Source of the DNA: Myxococcus xanthus
GTDB taxonomy: Bacteria; Myxococcota; Myxococcia; Myxococcales; Myxococcaceae
Assembly (NCBI RefSeq): GCF_900106535.1
Contig: NZ_FNOH01000017.1
Span: forward strand, 140,317 to 204,316
Direction of reading: 5' to 3'
Length of the DNA: 64,000 nt
Below the pieces are notes generated by a model that was not told where the DNA came from, made no database searches, and saw only the letters and a program-made list of their open reading frames with translations. Of this stretch, positions 38,845 to 46,508 are shown one piece after another. Made by a program: the position numbers and the translations under genes. Numbering within the stretch: the stretch's first letter is position 1; every line of letters starts with the position of its first letter.

Positions 38845-41214
38845 TCAGCGCTGGCTCCACGCCAGCGTCTGGCGCAGCGGCCCGGTGCCTTCGTCCACGA
38901 ACAGCAGACGATTGGCGCCGTCCTCCCAGTCAAAAGAGCCCTGGGAGCCGCCGCGCAAGAGCTTGTACTCGAAGACGGCGCCCACTGGCAGCGACAGCGC
39001 GAAGCCCTCGGGCCCTGGACGAAGCGAGCGCTCGGGCTTCCACCCGCCCATCTCCGGCCCGCTGCCCACCAACCGCACCGACGGGTCCCCCACGGCCAGC
39101 TCCACCTGGCGCCGCGTGCCCAGCCCCCGCCACCGCAGACCCGCGAGCTTCGCCGCCGTGGCGAAGCCGCCCGCCGCCGGAGGCGTCAGCCGCGCCAGGG
39201 CCACCTCGCCGGCGGGCACGCGCATGAAGCCCGCGCCCCCGGCGGCCAGCGGCGGCGCCAGGGCCAGCGGCTCCAGCTTCGCGCCGGCCAGCCCGTCGGG
39301 CAGCGGCACGTCCACGGCGCTGTCACGGGTATTCACGGCGATGACGACAACCTCGTCGGCGGTGACGCGGGCGTAGGCAAAGAGGTCCTCCCGGGCGGCG
39401 AGAATCATCGTCTCGCCACGCTGGAGGGCCGCACTGCCTCGACGCAACGCCAGCAACCCGCCAATCCACGACCGCAGCGGGTGGTTCGTGAAGCGCATAT
39501 CCCCCCGGTTCTCCGGCTCCTTCGCGCCCGTCAGGCCCTCCTCGGTGCCGTAGGTGAGCGCCGGCACGCCGCGCGCGGTGAGCTGCACCGCCAGCGCCCG
39601 CTTCACCCGCTCCACGTCACCACCGCACTCGCTCATCACCCGGGGCAGGTCGTGGTTGTCCACCATCGTCACGAGCGAGCCCGGCGCCGGGTATAGCCGG
39701 TCGTTGAAGAGGATGGCGCCCAGGTGCGACGGGGAGCGGTCCCTGCAAAAGACGTCCACCAGCGCGAAGGCCAGCGGGAAGTCGAACATCGTCCCGAAGC
39801 GGCCTTCCTTCATCGTGTTCGACAGCAGCACCGGGTCGCCGTCCAGCATCTCCCCCAACAGCAGGAAGTCCGGCCCCGCGTGCTGGCGCAAGTCGTCGTT
39901 GTAGCGAGCCCAGAAGGAGGTGGGCATGTGCTTCACCGCGTCCAGCCGGAAGCCCGCGGGCTGGAGCACGTCCACCCACCGGCGCGAATGCGCCAGCAGG
40001 TGCGCGTACACATCTTCCTTCTCCACGGCGAGGTCCGGCAGGCCGTGCACATCTCCCATCACCAGCTCGCGTGAATCGCCCCAGTCCTTGATGGGACCCA
40101 GGCCGTGGAACCAGTCAGGCCGCTCACGCGACAGGCGCGTCCCTGGCCCCACGTGGTTGAGCACCACGTCCAGCACCAGCCGCATGTCCCGGCGGCGCAA
40201 CTCCGCCGCCAGCGTCTTCAGCAGGGCCTCGTCTCCGAAGCGCGGCTCCACCCGGCCGAAGTCCTCCACCCAGTAACCGTGGAAGGCGCCGTACCCATGG
40301 AACTTGTCGGTGCGCATCTGGAAGACGGGTGAAAGCCACACCGTGCGGACACCGAGCTGCTGCAGCCCGTCCAGTCGGTCAATGACGCCTTGCAGGTCTC
40401 CGCCGTGAAAGGCCTGCGCGTCCTCCAGGTCCACTGCACCGTCGTTCTTCGGGTCTCCATTGGAGAAGCGGTCCACCATCACGAAGTAGACCGCGTCTCC
40501 CGCCGGCGGCTCCCACGAACCCCGGTAGGGCTCGGGCACGGCCGGCGTGCCCGTGCCCGGCTCGATGCCCGGTCCGGCCGGCGCGTCGAGACCCGGCACC
40601 GTGCCCGGACCACCGTCCGTGTCCGGCACCAGGAAGGGCGAGGCAAGGAAGGAGTCGAACAGCGCGCCCGCCTGCCCGGCGATCTGCGTGGCCACCTCCA
40701 ACTGTGCATCGTCCTCGCGCTGCTGGTCGAACTGAAGCGCCGCGCCGTAGTCCTGGGTGACGACGGTGGGCGCCATGGCGGAGTCCGCCCGCGCGCCCGT
40801 GGTCCGCACCGAGATGTCCCACGAGAAGCGGCCCCCTACCTGGCTGAAGAACGACACCCGCGTCTCCACCAGCAGGTGCAGCGGCGCCTCCGGCGTCAGC
40901 GCCTTCAGCATCTCGAAGCGGCGCTGCGAGTCGCGCACCTTCGCGAAGTAGGCGGCGTAGTCCGCGTAGGGCACCACCTCCACGCGCAGGTTGCGCCTGG
41001 CCAGGGTCTCCGCGATGCGCTGCTTCAGTCCTTCCGGGACGTCCGCCACCACGCCGGCCCGCCTCGCATCATCCCGCACGTAGGCCACGGCGACCACCGT
41101 GCCGCTGGGCGCCAGGGGCGGAGGCGCCGCGCGAGGCAGACACGCCGCGAGCGTCACCGCGGCCAGCGCCGCTGTGAGGGAGACCACCACGCTCCATCGC
41201 CTTGTCAGAACCAT
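38845..41214 (-). CDS. Alpha-amylase lipoprotein with a CBM20-like end
   Basis: A 789-aa exported GH13 enzyme. The lipobox TLAAC (Cys 25) predicts lipid anchoring. Residues about 35-200 form an extra N-terminal domain of unknown type, then a Pro/Gly linker (about 200-230). The barrel has YFVMVDRFSNGD, LVLDVVLNHVG (region I), GFRLDAVKHMP (nucleophile Asp), LLLGEMLDGD (acid Glu) and MVDNHDLPRVMS (Asp). The last 90 residues (VRLVGSGPEMGGWKPERSL, FEYKLLRGG, FDWEDGANR) resemble a CBM20 starch-binding domain. The start overlaps the barrel gene by 10 bases, so translation is probably coupled. It should cut starch or maltodextrin on the cell surface. Confidence 0.9.
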   Translation of the reverse strand: MVLTRRWSVVVSLTAALAAVTLAACLPRAAPPPLAPSGTVVAVAYVRDDARRAGVVADVPEGLKQRIAETLARRNLRVEVVPYADYAAYFAKVRDSQRRFEMLKALTPEAPLHLLVETRVSFFSQVGGRFSWDISVRTTGARADSAMAPTVVTQDYGAALQFDQQREDDAQLEVATQIAGQAGALFDSFLASPFLVPDTDGGPGTVPGLDAPAGPGIEPGTGTPAVPEPYRGSWEPPAGDAVYFVMVDRFSNGDPKNDGAVDLEDAQAFHGGDLQGVIDRLDGLQQLGVRTVWLSPVFQMRTDKFHGYGAFHGYWVEDFGRVEPRFGDEALLKTLAAELRRRDMRLVLDVVLNHVGPGTRLSRERPDWFHGLGPIKDWGDSRELVMGDVHGLPDLAVEKEDVYAHLLAHSRRWVDVLQPAGFRLDAVKHMPTSFWARYNDDLRQHAGPDFLLLGEMLDGDPVLLSNTMKEGRFGTMFDFPLAFALVDVFCRDRSPSHLGAILFNDRLYPAPGSLVTMVDNHDLPRVMSECGGDVERVKRALAVQLTARGVPALTYGTEEGLTGAKEPENRGDMRFTNHPLRSWIGGLLALRRGSAALQRGETMILAAREDLFAYARVTADEVVVIAVNTRDSAVDVPLPDGLAGAKLEPLALAPPLAAGGAGFMRVPAGEVALARLTPPAAGGFATAAKLAGLRWRGLGTRRQVELAVGDPSVRLVGSGPEMGGWKPERSLRPGPEGFALSLPVGAVFEYKLLRGGSQGSFDWEDGANRLLFVDEGTGPLRQTLAWSQR

Positions 41215-42701
41215 CCTTCGGCCTCGATCGCGACCACCGAGTGCCAGTGACGCTCGGGGCCGACGTAAACGTTGTACTGGTCCAGGCTGTCCACGAAGGA
41301 GTTGCCGAACGCCGCATGTTGGGTGGAGCGCTGGAGCCCGTACAGCAGCCGCAGACTGGGGCGCGCGTAGATGCTGCGGCCCGTGGGGTTGAGCACCACA
41401 CCGGCCTTGAACTGCCAGGTGTCGCGCGTGTCGCTGTCACCGAACTCCAGGCCGCGCGCGTCCGCCATGCCGTCGGTGCTGGTGAACACCGAGTCCACAT
41501 GGTTGCGGTAGAGATTGCCGTTCAGGCTCTTCTCGCGCGCGACGCTGCTCTCCACCAGGAGGTGAACCTTGTCGGTGAGGAAGTACTGGAGGCGGAGCAC
41601 CGTGGAGGCGATGACGCGGTTGTCCTCACCCGCGGCGATCTTGTTGTCCTTGTTGAACGAGTAGCCAGCCCACACGCCCCAGAGCGCCTCCAGCTTGTCG
41701 GGGATGATGCGCAGGTAGGCCTCGTTGCCGAGGTTGCCGTCGTAGCGCTCGTCGGTCTGGTCCGTGACGTACACGGTCCAGTCCCGGCCCCGGAAGTTCT
41801 CCGTGTAGAAGGGCTGCGGATGGCGCTTCTCGAACGTCAGGTACAGGTTGCTCCACACCAGCGGCCCCACCCCGCCGAAGCCCACGTAGCCCATGGCCCG
41901 GTACGACAGCGCGCTGCGCGCCTTGAGGTCCGGGACCAGGTCCTCCGCGCCCGGGTTGGCCTCGAAGTAGCGCCGCACCACCTCGCGCCGCGCGAAGTTC
42001 TCGTAGCTGGTCCCGGGCGACGCGTAGAGCGCGTTCCGGTTGCCGCGCACCGCGGGCTCGTAGCCCACCTGGCCGCGGATACCCACCTCCAGGTGGCCGG
42101 GAATCAACCGGTAGCGGAACGACGCGGCGCCCGTCAGCACCGTGTTGTAGTTGTTCGGGCGCAGCGTGTAGCCGCTGTCCCCCACCGCCAGCAGGACGTC
42201 GTAGCGGTCGCCCTGGTACGTGCCGGACAGGCCCACCGTGTCCCAGAGCAGCGTGCCGGGACGCTGGTCATAGATGTGCAGGTCGTTCCAGCGGTCCTCG
42301 AGCGTGCCGAGCTGCCACGTCACCCGGTCCAGCAGGATGTTGCCGGCGCGGACGAAGAGGTAGTCAGCGCTGAAGTTCACCAGTGAGCCATTACCGGGGT
42401 CCGCCGAACGAAACGACCTGCCAGAGATACGGGAGTGGACCTCGGCCCACACCTCGTCGGTCCCCGGCGTGGCCTGCAACGCGTCCAGACGGAGGTTGAG
42501 CTCACCGTAAGGGCTTTCGTTGAGGAGCCGACCGTAGAGCCAGTAATAGCCCAGTTGGCCCGAGCCGCCCGCGAAGTCCGGGCGGGTCATGATGCGGAAG
42601 TAACCCGCGGCCCCGAAGCGATCGCGAGGCGCATCGGCCAGGGCAATGAGTGGCAGGAACGTCAACAGGATGGCGCCGAGGCGCGCAGGCAGGACTCGCA
42701 T
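41205..42701 (-). CDS. Outer-membrane beta-barrel protein, probable glucan porin
   Basis: A 498-aa protein with a Sec signal peptide (residues 1-23, ending IALADA) and no lipobox. The mature part is rich in alternating amphipathic strands with many Tyr, Arg and Trp, and ends in Phe (EAEGWF), the classical signal of outer-membrane barrels. I cannot assign a family with certainty. The location between two lipoprotein glucan hydrolases and opposite a MalK-EFG importer suggests a maltoporin-like function, analogous to LamB. It is 37 bp downstream of the isoamylase gene. Confidence 0.75.
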   Translation of the reverse strand: MRVLPARLGAILLTFLPLIALADAPRDRFGAAGYFRIMTRPDFAGGSGQLGYYWLYGRLLNESPYGELNLRLDALQATPGTDEVWAEVHSRISGRSFRSADPGNGSLVNFSADYLFVRAGNILLDRVTWQLGTLEDRWNDLHIYDQRPGTLLWDTVGLSGTYQGDRYDVLLAVGDSGYTLRPNNYNTVLTGAASFRYRLIPGHLEVGIRGQVGYEPAVRGNRNALYASPGTSYENFARREVVRRYFEANPGAEDLVPDLKARSALSYRAMGYVGFGGVGPLVWSNLYLTFEKRHPQPFYTENFRGRDWTVYVTDQTDERYDGNLGNEAYLRIIPDKLEALWGVWAGYSFNKDNKIAAGEDNRVIASTVLRLQYFLTDKVHLLVESSVAREKSLNGNLYRNHVDSVFTSTDGMADARGLEFGDSDTRDTWQFKAGVVLNPTGRSIYARPSLRLLYGLQRSTQHAAFGNSFVDSLDQYNVYVGPERHWHSVVAIEAEGWF

Positions 42702-42738
42702 GGGCGGGCCCCGCTTATAGCGCAACCTGCTTGCCTGC

Positions 42739-45180
42739 CTACTCCGCACGCAGGACGACGATGGTTCTTTCCGGCATCCCGTACGTCGGACCGTTCACTG
42801 GTGACGGTGCATCAAGCCACGAGTTACCCGTGGACCGGCTATCCAGGCCCGCCGTCGTGAGATAGGCGGAGCTGTCGAAGTACGCCTGCGTGTCGATGAG
42901 CCGCGTCCACTTGCGGCCTTCGGGCAGCGTGAACGTCACCGCGCGGGGCTCCATGTTGATGAGCACCAGCAACTCCGGCCCGTAGGACGCGTCGTGATAG
43001 TGAATCATCAACTGCTTGCTGTCCCACGCCGCCTCCGTGTTCTGCGCGCTCTTCCAGGCCAGCGGCGCGCCCTTGCCGTAGTCCTTCGGAGCGAAGGCAT
43101 AGGCATGCTCCTTGCGCAGGCGGATGGCAGCCTTCACGAACTCGAACATGCGGTGACGTTCGTCGCGCGCCAGGTACGTACCCCACTGGTACCAGTTGAA
43201 GGGGTTGTCGGACAGCGTGGAGTAGGCGTTGTTGTTCCCCAACTGCGTGCGCATCCACTCGTCGCCGCCCAGGATCATCGGCGTGCCGTGGCTGATCATC
43301 ATCGACATGAAGGCATTGCGAATCATCTGCCGCCGCATGCTCTCCGCGCGCTCGTCGCCAATCGGCCCCCAGTTGCGGGAACGGTTGTGCTCCTCGCCGC
43401 TGACCTTGTCGCAGAAGGGACTGTTCGGTGTGTCACAGCACACCGGGTTCAGCGGACCGCAGCGGTTCTGCTTCTCGTCGTACGCGAACAGGTCGTACAT
43501 GGTGAAGCCGTCGTGCACGGTGATGAAGTTCATGGAGTGATACGGGCGGCGGCCATTGCGCTCGAACCACTCCTGGCTGCCGTACATCAGGAAGCCGCCG
43601 TCCACGGTGCCAGGCCGGCCGCACAGCGAACCCTCGTTGGAGTTGAGCTTCCAACCATCCTGGTTCATGAACGCGCGCCACCAGTCGCGGAAGCGGCCGT
43701 TCCACTCGTACCAGCCATTGCCCGGCTGCGTCTTGGCGTTGGGGAACTCGCCCAGCGGCATGCAGTACCAGCCGCCCGCGCTCCACGGCTCGGCCATGAT
43801 GCGGGTGTTGTACTTCTGGAGCACCGGGTCGTCGATGACGTCCTGGAGCACGGTGTTGCGCGGGTCATCCCAGCGGTTGTAGTCGCCGTCCCGCTCACCC
43901 AGGATGGGCGCCAGGTCGAAGCGGAAACCATCCACGTGGAGCTCTTCCACGTAGAAGCGCAGGCTGTCGATGATGAGCTTGCGCGTGGGCCGGTGGTTGG
44001 GGCGCGTCTGGTTACCGACGCCAGTGTTGTTCCAATACGTGCGGCGGTCCGGGTTGAGCGCGTAGTACGCTTGGTTGTCGATGCCGCGGAACGAATAGAG
44101 GCCAGCCGTCTCCGCGGGGTCCAGGGACTCCAGCGGCTCGCCGGGCATGACGTCATCCGTCTCCAGCTTCTCGCGCCAGAGGCCACCCTCGCCGGTGTGG
44201 TTGTAGACGACGTCGATAATCACCTCGATGCCGTGCTTGTGGAGTTGCTCCACCATCCACTTGAACTCGTTGATGACCTGGTGCGGCTCCTTGAAGGCCG
44301 CATAGGACAGCTCGGGCGCGAAGAAGTTGATGGTCTGGTAGCCCCAGTAGCCACCGTCCAGCGGCTTCTCGTGGATGGGCAGCAGCTCCACCGCGGTGAT
44401 GCCCAGCTCGGCCAGGTAGGCCGCCTTCTCACCGAAGCCGCGGTAGGTACCCGGGAAGCGCACACCGCTTGCGGGGTCCGCCGTGAAGCCCTTGGCGTGA
44501 ACCTCGTAGACGATGAGGTCCTGCCAGCCGTGCCCCTGCCAGTTCTCGTCCTGGCGGTTGGCGCGCCACTGCTGCTCCACCTCGCCCCACTGGTAGTCGC
44601 CGCTCTTGACGAGCACGCTCTTGGCGGAGGCCGCGTAAGTCACCTGCGTGCGGGCCGGACCGCTGGCCGTGCTGCCCTTGCTCCAGTCGTGGTCGCGGTG
44701 CAGGGCCTTGGAGTACGGGTCCGTGAGCAGTTTGTTCGGATTGAAGCGGTTGCCGTAGACGTCCGCGTCCGCCTTGAAGCCGTGGATGGACCCGGGGAAC
44801 CACCGCGGGTCGAACTCCCAGTTGGGCCCCCATGCGCGGAAGCCGTAGTGCTGTCCCACGCCTACGCCTTCCACGTAGACGCTCCACACGTCGCCATAGC
44901 GTGTCATCTCATAGGCGCGTGCCGGGCGGTTGCTCTCCGGGTCCTCGAAGAGCAGCAGCTCCAGCCGGGTGGCGTTCTCCGAGTACAGGGCGAAGTTCAC
45001 GCCCTTGTCCACGTAGGTGGGGCCGATCTGGCGAAGGGACTCGATGTCGTCCACCGAGTAGCTCGGGGCCCGAGCAGCACTGTGGTACAGCCGGACGTAG
45101 TCGCTCTCGCTACAGCCAGTGATGAACAGGGCGGTGGACAGCGCCGCGCCCACGAGGCGGGACATTCTGTGAGTGCGCAT
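42739..45180 (-). CDS. Isoamylase/glycogen debranching enzyme, exported lipoprotein
   Basis: An 813-aa GH13 debranching enzyme that hydrolyses alpha-1,6 branches. It opens with a lipobox (FITGC, Cys 23). A CBM48-like domain (GVNFALYSENATRLELLLFE) precedes the barrel. The motifs are VIIDVVYNHTGEGG (region I), VDGFRFDLAPILG (nucleophile Asp), IMAEPWSAGG (acid Glu) and ITVHDGFTMYDL (Asp). These match isoamylases such as the secreted Pseudomonas enzyme and GlgX. The family is often intracellular, so surface anchoring is notable. The ATG at 45180 has GAGG upstream, 12 bases away; an ATG five codons later is possible. It leads the leftward operon. Confidence 0.9.
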   Translation of the reverse strand: MRTHRMSRLVGAALSTALFITGCSESDYVRLYHSAARAPSYSVDDIESLRQIGPTYVDKGVNFALYSENATRLELLLFEDPESNRPARAYEMTRYGDVWSVYVEGVGVGQHYGFRAWGPNWEFDPRWFPGSIHGFKADADVYGNRFNPNKLLTDPYSKALHRDHDWSKGSTASGPARTQVTYAASAKSVLVKSGDYQWGEVEQQWRANRQDENWQGHGWQDLIVYEVHAKGFTADPASGVRFPGTYRGFGEKAAYLAELGITAVELLPIHEKPLDGGYWGYQTINFFAPELSYAAFKEPHQVINEFKWMVEQLHKHGIEVIIDVVYNHTGEGGLWREKLETDDVMPGEPLESLDPAETAGLYSFRGIDNQAYYALNPDRRTYWNNTGVGNQTRPNHRPTRKLIIDSLRFYVEELHVDGFRFDLAPILGERDGDYNRWDDPRNTVLQDVIDDPVLQKYNTRIMAEPWSAGGWYCMPLGEFPNAKTQPGNGWYEWNGRFRDWWRAFMNQDGWKLNSNEGSLCGRPGTVDGGFLMYGSQEWFERNGRRPYHSMNFITVHDGFTMYDLFAYDEKQNRCGPLNPVCCDTPNSPFCDKVSGEEHNRSRNWGPIGDERAESMRRQMIRNAFMSMMISHGTPMILGGDEWMRTQLGNNNAYSTLSDNPFNWYQWGTYLARDERHRMFEFVKAAIRLRKEHAYAFAPKDYGKGAPLAWKSAQNTEAAWDSKQLMIHYHDASYGPELLVLINMEPRAVTFTLPEGRKWTRLIDTQAYFDSSAYLTTAGLDSRSTGNSWLDAPSPVNGPTYGMPERTIVVLRAE

Positions 45181-45236
45181 CAGGTAGGCTGACCTCGAGG
45201 TCCGGACATGACTCGGCCCGGCAATCAAACTCCGTT

Positions 45237-45270
45237 TCCATAACAAGCGCCTTCCATGCCTGACAAGGCA
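45237..45270 (-). promoter_or_regulatory. Promoter and operator of the leftward glucan operon
   Basis: On the minus strand TTGTCA (45266-45261) and TATGGA (45242-45237) are 18 bp apart. The dyad TGCCT-GACA-AGGCA (45257-45270) covers the -35, as expected for a repressor site. The gap to the malK-like gene is about 200 bp, so the same site may control both directions. Confidence 0.5.
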
Positions 45271-45380
45271 GGGCCCGGGTTTCCAATCGGGAACAGACCT
45301 TCGTTCACTGGCGCACGCGACGGGAGGATGCAGCGCAAGCAACCAAGGAGGTTTGAGGAAACAAGAAGCGTCCGGGTAAG

Positions 45381-46508
45381 GTGCGCGACCGTCTTCCCAT
45401 CAATTTCTCCGAGCACGACTTGTCCGAAGTCACCCTGAGCGGGATCAAGAAGTCGTTTGGCCAGAACCTCATCGTGAAGGGCGTGGACCTTCAGGTGGGT
45501 GAAGGTGAATTCCTGGTGATGGTCGGCCCGTCTGGCTGCGGGAAGACGACCTTGCTGCGACTCATCGCAGGCCTGGAACAGGTGGACGCGGGCGAGGTGC
45601 GCATTGGCGGCGCCCGGGTGAACGACGTTCCGCCTCGTGACCGCGACGTGGCGATGGTGTTCCAATCCTATGCGCTCTACCCGCACATGACGGTGCGGGA
45701 GAATCTGGCCTTCGGCCTGACGCTCCGGAAGTTCCCCGCCGCGGAGATTGCGTCGCGCGTGCAGGAGGTGGCCGGAATGTTGGAGCTGAACCAGCTCCTG
45801 GAGCGCAAGCCCAAGGCCCTGTCCGGCGGCCAACGCCAGCGCGTGGCCATGGGGCGAGCCATCGTCCGCCGCCCCAAGGTCTTCCTCTTCGACGAGCCCC
45901 TCTCCAACCTGGACACCGCGCTCCGGGTCCAGATGCGCGGCGAGCTGGCGCGGCTGCACCGCCGGCTGGGCGCGACGATGATCTACGTCACCCACGACCA
46001 GGTGGAGGCCATGACGCTGGCCACCCGCGTGGCCGTCTTCAATGGCGGGCTCCTCCAGCAGGTGGGCCCGCCGCTGGAGCTCTACAACCGCCCCGCCAAC
46101 CAGTTCGTCGCGGGGTTCCTCGGCTCCCCGTCCATGAACTTCCTGGAGGCGCGGCGAGAGGGGGCTCAGTTTACCGGCAAGGGCTTCACCCTGCCCTGTC
46201 CGGCGGACGTGACCGCGGAGGAAGCCACGGTGCTGCTGGGCCTGCGTCCCCAGGATTTGCGCGTGGAGTCCCAGGGGCCCCTCACCGGCACCGTGGACGC
46301 CGTGGAGCGACTGGGCTTCGACGGGTACGCCTTCGTCAAAACGGAAGCCGGACTGGTGGCGGCTCGCTTCGACAAGGGCGTGAACGTCTCGGTGGGTGAC
46401 AAGGTGCACCTGGCCCCCGTGGCGGACGCGCTGCACGTCTTCTCCAAGGACGGCGCGAAGGCGCTGCGCCATCCGGAGCAGCGCGCCGCGCTGGAGATCG
46501 CGTCGTGA
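45381..46508 (+). CDS. malK: MalK/UgpC-type ABC transporter ATPase
   Basis: A 375-aa sugar importer ATPase. Walker A is GPSGCGKTT, the Q-loop is VFQSYALYPHMTV, the signature is LSGGQRQRVAMGRAI, Walker B is VFLFDEPLSNLD and the H-loop is VTHD. The C-terminal TOBE part (about 240-370) has the usual LGLRPQDLRV. The start is unclear: GTG at 45381 has no good ribosome site, and TTG at 45420 would give MSEVTLSGI, closest to other MalK proteins. A perfect AAGGAGGT occurs at 45346-45353 with only an adjacent TTG behind it. The stop overlaps the next gene (GTGA). Confidence 0.9.
   Translation: MRDRLPINFSEHDLSEVTLSGIKKSFGQNLIVKGVDLQVGEGEFLVMVGPSGCGKTTLLRLIAGLEQVDAGEVRIGGARVNDVPPRDRDVAMVFQSYALYPHMTVRENLAFGLTLRKFPAAEIASRVQEVAGMLELNQLLERKPKALSGGQRQRVAMGRAIVRRPKVFLFDEPLSNLDTALRVQMRGELARLHRRLGATMIYVTHDQVEAMTLATRVAVFNGGLLQQVGPPLELYNRPANQFVAGFLGSPSMNFLEARREGAQFTGKGFTLPCPADVTAEEATVLLGLRPQDLRVESQGPLTGTVDAVERLGFDGYAFVKTEAGLVAARFDKGVNVSVGDKVHLAPVADALHVFSKDGAKALRHPEQRAALEIAS

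Noticed and set aside
42994..45192. A 732-codon open frame antisense to the isoamylase
   Set aside because: The isoamylase has all four GH13 motifs; the opposite frame is Val/Leu/Arg-rich and motif-free.
45256..45438. A 60-codon ORF upstream of the malK-like gene
   Set aside because: It has an untypical composition, and its internal ATG sits directly against GGGAGG with no spacing. It is more likely untranslated leader.
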